Shown one piece after another: positions 56,673 through 64,000 of a stretch of DNA of 64,000 nucleotides (position 1 is its first letter; each line of letters begins with the position of its first letter). Below the pieces are notes generated by a model, which worked only from the letters and a program-made list of their open reading frames with translations, did no database searches and was not told where the DNA came from. The DNA comes from Aegilops tauschii subsp. strangulata. Taxonomy: Eukaryota > Streptophyta > Magnoliopsida > Poales > Poaceae. The DNA lies in the NCBI RefSeq assembly GCF_002575655.3, contig NC_053041.3, positions 377,935,054 to 377,999,053 of the forward strand, written 5' to 3'. The translations under genes and the position numbers were made by a program.

Positions 56673-58362
56673 ACAAATGTTTCCTACAAGCAGTGGTAGT
56701 TACCATCACTTGCGTTTTGTATGTTGTATGTAGTATCTATAAAAACCGTGAGTATGTACGTGTAGTATGTAGTATATAACGATGATTGGGTAGTATATAT
56801 ACTAATTTTTAGGTAGTATGTACCATGTTTTGAGTATGCTCTATTTTACGTACAAATATGTACGTATTTCATAAATATAACAAAAACTATGGGCTCATAT
56901 GCAAATTTTTCATATAACTTGTTTTGAAATATCTTAGATATAGTATATAAACATATTTAAAATAATAAAATATTATATATAGTACCACATGATAGTATAT
57001 GACACATGTGGGGTAACTACCACCGGGTGGTAGGATGGATTTTCCCTATATATATATATATTTTTTTGGTGTTATTATCATAATCTTATCACGACTATGG
57101 TTTTGTCTAGCTTGTCAAGGACTTGGATGATGAAAATGAAGACTTCCAGTACTCCTGGATTCGGGAATATCACTGGGAAGTATGTGGCATTTGCTAACGT
57201 GTCTGCGATTGTGTCTAACTTTTCGTTCTGCTGGTGTAAAACTGCCTACGTACCTTTTCTTGTTTCGTGATTCAGGTAAGGGGGGATGACAAACAAGATC
57301 CAACGACTTACCTTGTCTCATTTGATGATGATGATGCAAAATATTTGGTAACTTGCTCTGTGCATACTTTATTTATTCTGATTTTATTCTAATATGTGGC
57401 AATTATTCATTGCACATTTGGGTGACACTTTATTGTCCATTTGGCAGCCTCTTCCTACCAAGTTAGTATTGCAGAAGAAGAAAGCTAAAGAGGGGAGATC
57501 TGGGGATGAAATTGAGCATTTTCCAGTGCCTTCTAGAATTATTGTGAGCAGGACAGCACATGGTGATGAGATGGAGCACGGAGAATCATCCAGCATGCAT
57601 GTATGACTCATTTTCCTTTATAACTGCTGGCATGAAAGTTTACTTTGCAGTGAACTACTATACCGCAGCTAGGTAGCATTTTTGTTCTTCAGTTTTTTGT
57701 CTCTTTTTAATACTCCCTCCGATCCAAAATATAAGGTGTATTATTTTTTCCAAAAGTCAAACATTTCTACGTTTGACCAAGATTACAGAAAAATGTATCA
57801 ACATCTATGGTACCAAATAAATACAATAACAAGAACAACAAAGCCTTTAGTCCCAAACAAGTTGGGGTGGGCTAGAGCTGAAACCCATAAGATCTTGCAA
57901 CCAACTCCACATGGATAGCACGGTACCAAATAAATAGAATATGAAAATATATTCTATGATGAATTTGATGATAGATATTTTTTTCTCAATAAACTTGGTC
58001 AAATGTAGATAGGTTTGACTTTTACAAAAATCAATACACCTTATATTTTTGACCGGAGGGAGTATATTTGTAGGTGGTTCATCTTCTCACCAAGCCATAT
58101 ATAAAGCTACTGGGTTTCTTGCTATCAGTTCACCTATTCTCGCTCTTAGGATTGTTCACCTTTTTATTATCCCCAACTCTTCCCATGTTGGAGCATAAAT
58201 TGATCTTTATGCATTACCATTACCTTTAACTAAAGGATTTCTCCTCTGTAGGGGAATTTAAAGCGACAAAGATCTTCTGTTGATGATGATCTTGATGAGC
58301 ATCCGAGGCATTCTCGTGTAGAAGATATGGGGCAGTATAGTGAAGAAGACTATTCTGATTGA
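51390..58362 (+). CDS. ELF7: PAF1 homologue (ELF7/VIP2), 11 coding exons, 591 aa
   Basis: Coding exons: 51390-52096, 52733-52801, 54937-55044, 55129-55309, 55404-55483, 55591-55710, 55861-55966, 57111-57179, 57276-57347, 57448-57600 and 58252-58362. All introns have GT-AG ends and the phases join to 591 codons plus stop, close to the ~590 residues of the Arabidopsis protein. Residues 1-130 are Pro/Gln-rich (MAYRPYPPPQGAFPPQ) and 140-190 a charged helix (EEERRARKKREYEKQK). From about 228 comes the PAF1 domain: FLCKHKFRNELPDPSAQLKW, YLPKMIVPEDLGIPLDLLDM, MSWLVKTQYISPLS, and PFVMVNFDGDPTADS. The C-terminus is acidic/Ser-rich (QYSEEDYSD). PAF1 is a subunit of the nuclear Paf1 complex (with CTR9, LEO1, RTF1, CDC73), which travels with RNA polymerase II and supports H2B ubiquitination and H3K4 methylation. 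In Arabidopsis its loss lowers FLC and gives early flowering. No break is seen, so it is probably functional. Confidence 0.95.
53285..54373 (+). mobile_element. GC-rich retroposon-like insert in PAF1 intron 2
   Basis: An abrupt GC-rich block (53285-54370) inside an AT-rich intron, starting with CTCGACCCCCTCCCTCCCGA. It ends GCCGGGGGTAATCCTCCTTT then CCGAAAGAAGAAAAA, the form of 3' tail seen on plant L1-type LINEs. No reverse transcriptase is present, so it is a non-autonomous or internally deleted copy. Open frames on both strands are GC artefacts. Target duplications were not found. Confidence 0.45.
56625..56670. repeat. (TA)n microsatellite, ~23 units
   Basis: An uninterrupted TA run directly left of a Micron-like MITE in PAF1 intron 7. 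A shorter TA run (57047-57060) lies on the other side. Confidence 0.95.
56671..57046. mobile_element. Micron-like MITE flanked by (TA)n in PAF1 intron 7
   Basis: The 376-bp body begins GGACAAATGTTTCCTACAAG and ends GTGGTAGGATGGATTTTCCC. Inverted, the ends share GTGGTAGTTACC and a diverged outer part. It sits exactly between two TA microsatellites, the arrangement described for Micron elements. The interior is AT-rich with GTAGTATGTA words. Confidence 0.65.
57713..58062. mobile_element. Stowaway MITE in PAF1 intron 10, with nested insert
   Basis: Left TIR CTCCCTCCGATCCAAAATAT with AAGGTGTATT, right end AATACACCTTATATTTTTGA with CCGGAGGGAG, TA on both sides (57711-57712, 58063-58064). Without the nested 98-bp insert and one target copy it is about 237 bp. 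Confidence 0.9.
57824..57921 (-). mobile_element. SINE-like 98-bp insert (5'-truncated) in the Stowaway
   Basis: Flanked by a perfect 15-bp duplication GGTACCAAATAAATA (57809-57823, 57922-57936). Read on the minus strand it has CCCCAACTTGTTTGGGACTA and ends AAAGGCTTTGTTGTTCTTGT, the (TTG)-rich 3' tail form of TS/Au-type plant SINEs. The tRNA-like 5' half is missing. Confidence 0.75.
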
Positions 58363-59656
58363 TCGATTAGATATGGAAGTATCGTCATTTTCTTGCACCA
58401 TCGAATTTCATGAGCACATATGAATCTTTGAAGATCTCATATGCATTTGCTTTGGTGCCTCCATAAGTAGTAATAGGGTGCAGGGTTGTTGAAAGAACAT
58501 GCTTGACGACATTTGGGCAATAGCAGATTTTGAAGTGCAGAGTGGGCAAAGCAAAGGCAGAGTGTAACTGGACCTTAAGACTGGTCTCAGAAGTGGTGAT
58601 AGAAGGTCTCATCGTCATGTAAAAAAAGTCTCTGTAGTTTTGGGAGTGATTCTCCACTGCTGTTTTGATGATATAGGCAACTGTTATTCCCATTTGATTG
58701 TGTAAGTACAACAATTTATTTATGTCAGGATACTAGGCAGTTGTGCAATCGTAACTGTTTCTTTTCTGGTGGAAATGATAATCAACATAGTGAAGGTCAT
58801 GTATTTGTGCTACCAGGAATGTTAAGGTGCACTTACTGAAGACCAAGAGTAGCATTGCGAGAAGAGTAAACTGTGTTTTCAGTTTCTTTTTTGCATGTTG
58901 TAACTGTGTTGTCCATAGAAAAACTTGTTTTGGGGGTATTTTTCTGCCTTTAAAAAAACATTGTTTATTTTTGTAATGATTCCTTCTCTAACTTGAGAGG
59001 AATCGTATTCTAATCTACTACAGAGTGGTATTTCTTGTATTGTTCCATTTACCTGCTTATTGTGACTATTTTAATTCAAGTGGTATCAGCAGTACCTCTT
59101 GAGGTGATCTTCAAGTGTTCTCAACTGTTGCTTGGAATGCTGCCTTTGAGTTGCCATTGGAGATTGGAAAGTTCCTTTGATCATCAACTTATGTTGCCAG
59201 CTGGCTCAGATTCTTAGTCACACTTGGTGGCAACCAGGTATTATTCTTCAATCATGTAGTACTGTCAAATAGCTTTTGCAATTTTCTCAGACTTCAGTTA
59301 ATCTCTTACTCTTCAGGAATTCAATGGATTTTAAGCCATTGGAGGTCTTCTAAAAACAAAAACAAGGAAGGTATCATTAATATTCTGGTATCCTCGCTCT
59401 CCTGATTGTTCTTCCTAATCACCATTCCCGACTCATCTCATACCTGTTGTGTGATCCTGACAATGCAGATATCATAATCCAATCTGAAACTGTTGCCGCA
59501 GGTCATATCATGTGTTTGTCGTAGATAATTACCAGATTCTCTGCTCTTCTTTTGACGGAAAATTCCATATGCTCTTTAATATTTTTTTTTTCAAGTGTGC
59601 TATACATTCCACTGGAAGATAGGTTTCACCTTGTTATTTTGTTCTATGCTACTTTC
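58363..59656 (+). other. PAF1 3' flank (3' UTR and beyond)
   Basis: AT-rich, with no further coding that I can support. The 3' UTR probably ends before about 59000, but no clear poly(A) signal set was picked out. Confidence 0.4.
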
Positions 59657-59658
59657 TA

Positions 59659-59890
59659 CTCCCTCTATTTCAAATTAATTGAAGTTTCTAGTTTTGTCCT
59701 AAGTCAAAACTAGTTTAAGTTTGACCAATTCTATAGAATAATATATTATTATATAAAAAATCAAATATATACAGTACAGAAATATATTTCATGATGAATC
59801 TGCTGAACTAGTTTGGTGTTAGAGATGTTCATATGTTTCTATAGACTTGGCAAACTTAAACAAGTTTGACTTGGTCAACTATCTATAGCT
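59659..59890. mobile_element. Stowaway-like MITE, right end decayed
   Basis: TA then CTCCCTCTATTTCAAATTAA TTGAAG at the left. The interior has the TTTGACCAATTC and TAGTTTTGTC words usual in these elements. The matching right TIR is not clear. Confidence 0.55.
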
Positions 59891-60484
59891 GTTCATATGT
59901 TTTTCTGTAGACTTGGTCTAATGGTTAATAAAATTATAGGTTCACAAATACTGTTGCTTCATTCTGAACCTCATCTTTGCAGAGTTTCTGAAATCATGTA
60001 AGGATTACCAGCTTAGATAGTTGAAGTGGGTGGTGCAGTTTGTGCCCACAATAGACCTTACAGGCATTTTCTTTTCCTCTCAATGCTAACATGTCAAGTT
60101 GATAGATTCCGCACAAAGATATCTTTCTCCATTGTGTTGCAAATTATTTCAGCACCAAGTTTGTATTTGTAGTTTGAATTATAGCAACACAAGTGCATAA
60201 TTGTTTTCATCCTACTTTCTTTTGCTTAGTAGGTATTACTACATGTTTCTGAAAGACATCCAATTGCACTTGCACATGTGATAGGATTAAGAAAGTAGTC
60301 ACCGTTCAATGCTATGGTGTCCGGCCTTTTGAATTGATATGTACTATATTTAATCTCCATGAAGAACCGTAGCGTTGTTACCTGCTTTCCCTCAATCCCA
60401 GGAACATGGTTCGACAAGTGCTGGAACTTTATTCAACCGTATCATACTTCCATGCTGGGTGTTCTTTTTGCTGCTGCAATGTAC

Positions 60485-60522
60485 TGTGTGTGTGTGTGTG
60501 TATGTGTGTGTGTGTGTGTGTG
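60485..60522. repeat. (TG)n microsatellite
   Basis: About 19 TG units with one TA interruption. Confidence 0.95.
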
Positions 60523-60615
60523 AATGGGCCCATGATGGAGCTCTTTGTAACACGCTTGAAGCTGCATGCAGTGCTGCTCTGATAGTTTCCGAGGCACATG
60601 ATCATCTGGTTCTTA

Positions 60616-60877
60616 GGCTGGTCATAGTGGGGAGTAACTTAGACTAATGTCATGCATATGACACTAGTCTAAGTTACTACCTTCATAATGCAAAGTAACA
60701 TAATAGTAGTACCATAGATGGCTTCATTTATTAACTTGTAGATTCATCTTGTCTTGGGAAGCGCTATGTTACAGTAACATATTATGTTGCCACCTCTCAT
60801 TAACTACTTGCCATATAAGCAAAATTTTCTTGAAGTGTGCTATGTTACTAGTTAAGTTACTCCCACTATGACCAGCC
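60616..60877. mobile_element. Tourist-like MITE (262 bp)
   Basis: The left end GGCTGGTCATAGTGGGGAGT is inverted at the right as ACTCCCACTATGACCAGCC. TTA stands on both sides (60613-60615, 60878-60880), as for PIF/Harbinger elements. Confidence 0.92.
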
Positions 60878-60880
60878 TTA

Positions 60881-61689
60881 ATCAGTCTTGCCAGTCCTGC
60901 TGGGAAAAGTTCGGGCATTTCAAAGCTTTTTGGTTAACGCCTTCCTGTTTGATCCAGTTGTAATGATTATATTGGCTCTCACACTAGAACATGAAAGTGC
61001 GTTGATTTTGAGAAAATAATGATATAAATGAACTATCTCAAAAAGTAATGATTGAAGTATTCGAAATAACTGAGATGCAAAGTAGATTTTGAATGCTTTG
61101 AATTATGATGCACTGATGAGATGGTGGGGCATGTTTGGCAAAAATATGATGCATGAAATACACAATAGTACCGTCATGTAAATGCATCATATGTTACTTG
61201 CTTACTTTTGTTTCAGAGCTTGCACTAAAGCTGCTTGAGAGCTTGAATGTTTTGCTTGTTCATAACAAAGCTGCATTGATCTGCTTACTACAAGTAAAAG
61301 GTAACCAACATAAGTTGGATAATTAGGAGGCTATAAAGGCTATATTACTTTGTAGAATTTGCATACTTATTGTAGTAGACAAAGTAGAGGTAAAGTAACT
61401 TATTCAAGTATGCTAATTCTAACAAACACTAAACTGCTATTATTTGACACATACTTCATATATACAAAAAGTTATGAAAACATACAATGTTAATAGTGGG
61501 CATAGCTACACAACTCCTTTACATAGACATCACAGCCCTTGTACATTACATGTGTTTATACCAGCTGAGAAAGGATCAGAGTGGCATCCTACACATTCTT
61601 GATGTTATACTGAAATATTTCAGCAAGAGAAGTTTAATTAGAAAGATCTGTTCTATAATTAATAGGTAGAGTGTCAGGCTGGCAGAACT
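60881..61689. other. AT-rich intergenic DNA
   Basis: I see no gene or recognisable element here. Confidence 0.5.
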
Positions 61690-62001
61690 GTGTGGTGTGT
61701 TCCTACCAGAATAATGACAATAGGCCCACTCCTTGCCTTCGTTCTGATGCTGACGTCCGCCTACTCCCCGCTACCTTCCGCTCCGGTCGCAGCGGCCACC
61801 ACCTTCCCCCCTCCCACCCGTGTCTGCGGTATGGTAGCGACTCCACAAGCTGGGGCTCTTGGCCGGGTCTGTCAGATCCGCCAAGCAGGAGGTGTCCTTG
61901 TGTACGGTACGGGGCCGGAGGCGGCGTGGAAGCAGCCTCCACCTTCCAAGAAGTCCATGTGGCGGCACCGCCATGGAGTTAGTAGGCAGGGGCCGCCATA
62001 A
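61690..62001 (+). CDS. Doubtful 103-aa frame, GC-rich
   Basis: An open frame that from its second Met (MTIGPLLAFVLMLTSAYSPL) looks like a signal peptide. The rest has no recognised domain and competing frames exist on both strands. It lies directly left of a CACTA end. It could be a fragment of a gene or chance. Confidence 0.2.
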   Translation: MWCVPTRIMTIGPLLAFVLMLTSAYSPLPSAPVAAATTFPPPTRVCGMVATPQAGALGRVCQIRQAGGVLVYGTGPEAAWKQPPPSKKSMWRHRHGVSRQGPP

Positions 62002-62087
62002 GAGTGAATGAGGTGGCGCCGGAGATGGCAGGGTGCCGTTTTAGGTGCATGGAGAAGGGACACTTGAGTGTACAAACGATGTGGTTT

Positions 62088-64000
62088 CACTAAAAAAAAT
62101 ACATCCATGATGATACGCCTTTGTCATAGGTCGCGTTTTCAATCACTCATGTACATGTGTGACGGTTATATGACAAAATAGGATAGTCATACATATGATG
62201 TCAGGGATGTGTTCCATAACAATAATCACTTTTCTCAGTAAAAAAACAATAATCACTTTTTCATCACGAAAGTGTCCACTTTCATAATAATATATGACGC
62301 GTCATGAAAGTGTTTTCGTCAAAGGCAACTGACACATAGCAACCACTGTAATGGGTCGCCATTAAACTATCGGCTGTGTGTTTCAGATTCGATACTTGTT
62401 AACAGCCCCGACCAATAACAAATTTTTCACGTGTCAGATTCTCATTCGCCAACGAAGCCACACGACAGCTCTACCATGTGGCAGGTGTCGCCCATCCAAC
62501 GGACGATATGCGCCTATGAAACGTCGACACATGGCACCCATCAATGGCCCGTTTAGTTAAAAAGCCCGACCCAGTAAAAGGTCTGCTTAAGGCACATTTG
62601 ACTTAGTCAAAAGTTATCAGGTCGGCCCGTTATAGGCCTGTTAACGACCTGTTTTTTATATAGCACTTTTACATGCCGACCCATGGCCAGTTAGTACATG
62701 TCTGAATTCAGTCCATTCGGGGTCCGTGCGTCATTCAATATGGTTCCAGTCCGTTGATACTTTAGGCCTATGTGTGACCCGTGGTATTTTCTTCTTCCAA
62801 TTTCGACTCGTTCAATGACTCAGACCTTGACAACATGTCATGTATTTTAGCCCAAAAACGGCCCGTGATGCTTCTGGGCCATTTGCGACCTTTAGTATAA
62901 TCCGACCCTTTTACGCCTCGTCGAGTTTTGAGGCCTTATAAGGCCCGTGGTACATTTCAGCTCATTTACGGTTCGTCCCATCTCTGGCCCATGGTGTCTT
63001 TTGGTCCATCAACGGACCCGTGTTTACACAGGGCCATTTTTGGCCCGTCGTGCCTTTTGGTCCACTAACGGCCATTGGAAACCCAGTACCTTTTTCAGCT
63101 CTCATTCGGTATTAATGCGTACTGCGATGTTGTCTCGAAACAGGCTCGCGCCCCGCTTTATAGATGAAGCACCGACCAAAGTACACGGCCGAACGATACA
63201 TAGTGGAGAGGTAGCCCTCTTATAAAGCGGATCCTGAGATTTCGGTACCACGCAGAACCTGCGCTACCGAAGAAGAACAAGGGGAGATCAGAGTACAACG
63301 CCACGCCACACCCCAGCACACCTAGGCTCCACGACAGCGCCCTCAAGAGGGAGCACGGCGCAGAGCGTCGCCACTGCCTAGTCCGGAATGGACAGGGGTC
63401 TTCACCCGGTGCCCGAACACGAAGAGAAGAACCACAACGACGTCTTCAAGAAGATAGCGGCGCCCGCGGGCGTCGCCGTCATCGGCGCCAAAGCGCGGAG
63501 CTTTCGCTCGGTAGCTCACCCGTGTCCCACGGTAGACCCTGGACAGACGCGACGAGCTCCGACTCCCAGATCCAGATCTGGGCACCACCGACAAGGGCAT
63601 GCCCGAGCCACCTGCCGCTAGGCCTCTCGCCGCCCATACGACCAAGAGGAGAAGCCACCACCGCCGCCATGAAACCCGCCGGAGAGCCAATCATGGGGAC
63701 CACCTCCCGGGGCCGCCGCCCCGGCATCCCTGTCCCAAGACTCCACCACCCATCTGCCACACGACACACCAACCCCGGCAGGTAGGGTAGAAGGTCGTCC
63801 TTCCACACCTCGCCCGACATCAGTCGCCAGATCTGGGTTAGCACCTCCACCGTAGGAGGCGCCGACTCCTGCATCCCCAACCAGTCCCCGTGGACCTGGG
63901 GACACGACCCTAGGACTTCCGACGGCCGCCGCGAAGCAGAGCTTGCACGACGCCAAATCCGAGATCATCGGAGCCGCACGGCAAGACGAGTAGGCGATGC
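62088..64000 (+). mobile_element. CACTA transposon, left end (continues beyond window)
   Basis: Starts CACTAAAAAAAATACATCCA. The following ~270 bp match, inverted, the CACTA right end at 16260-16723 (CATGATGATACG, ATGTACATGTGTGACGG, GAAAGTG(TT)CACTT words). Subterminal GGCCCGT/GGCCTGTTAACG repeats follow at about 62540-63090. A LINE-like segment begins near 63141. Confidence 0.7.
63141..64000 (-). mobile_element. LINE-like 3' end, minus strand (continues beyond window)
   Basis: On the minus strand the segment ends CTATAAAGCGGGGCGCGAGC, close to the 3' end form of grass L1 elements. To the right it is strongly GC-rich with many overlapping open frames but no reverse transcriptase in view. It lies inside the CACTA element. 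The assignment is from the terminal word and composition only. Confidence 0.4.

Noticed and set aside
63343..63968. Frames at the right edge on both strands
   Set aside because: GC-driven, mutually overlapping, next to a LINE-like 3' end; no enzyme motif seen.

Overview
The window looks like a gene-poor stretch of a large grass genome of the wheat/barley tribe (Triticeae). The evidence is nested long-LTR Gypsy elements with Athila-type primer sites, CACTA transposons with long subterminal repeats, a 4.5-kb LTR of the Sukkula size class, and Stowaway, Tourist and Micron-like MITEs. All family names come from reading motifs; no database search was run. Only one ordinary cellular gene is recognised: an 11-coding-exon homologue of the RNA polymerase II-associated factor PAF1 (plant ELF7/VIP2) at 51390-58362 (+).

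Layout. 1-10867: 3' part of a decayed Gypsy element (gag, then an integrase remnant, then a 3' LTR). Its gag is split by a 4492-bp solo LTR with a perfect 5-bp target duplication. Between integrase and 3' LTR it carries an antisense gene with a B3-like DNA-binding domain. 10868-16723: unclassified AT-rich DNA, a three-exon zinc-finger gene with one frameshift (12367-13821, -), and the right end of a CACTA element. 16724-24457: a reversed LTR interrupted by a complete 6638-bp gag-only LTR element (17525-24162, target duplication GGCGC). 24458-42337: a decayed Athila-like element interrupted by a ~12.5-kb CACTA-like transposon (28429-40962). This transposon carries a DEDDy 3'-5' exonuclease gene, a divergent Ala/Arg-rich gene, a 503-bp tandem array, two broken small genes, a 247-bp tandem array and a B3-like gene. 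It has itself been hit by a solo LTR inside an exon. A head-to-head pair of LTR fragments follows. 42338-48500: another Athila-like remnant, split by a reversed LTR and by a second solo LTR inside its protease. 48500-51100: foldback elements and AT-rich DNA. 51100-59000: the PAF1 gene, with a GC-rich retroposon-like insert, a Micron-like MITE and a Stowaway (itself containing a SINE-like insert) in three introns. 59000-62087: MITEs and little else. 62088-64000: left end of a CACTA of the same family as the one ending at 16723, in opposite orientation, with a LINE-like 3' end inside it.

How the parts relate. The insertion order can often be read from target duplications and from coding frames that resume across insertions. 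Two unrelated mobile elements here (Gypsy antisense strand, CACTA) carry B3-like DNA-binding domains. The CACTA-like element combines B3-like, exonuclease and low-complexity coiled-coil genes and is the most unusual system in the window. The PAF1 gene looks intact and its exons join in frame to 591 codons.
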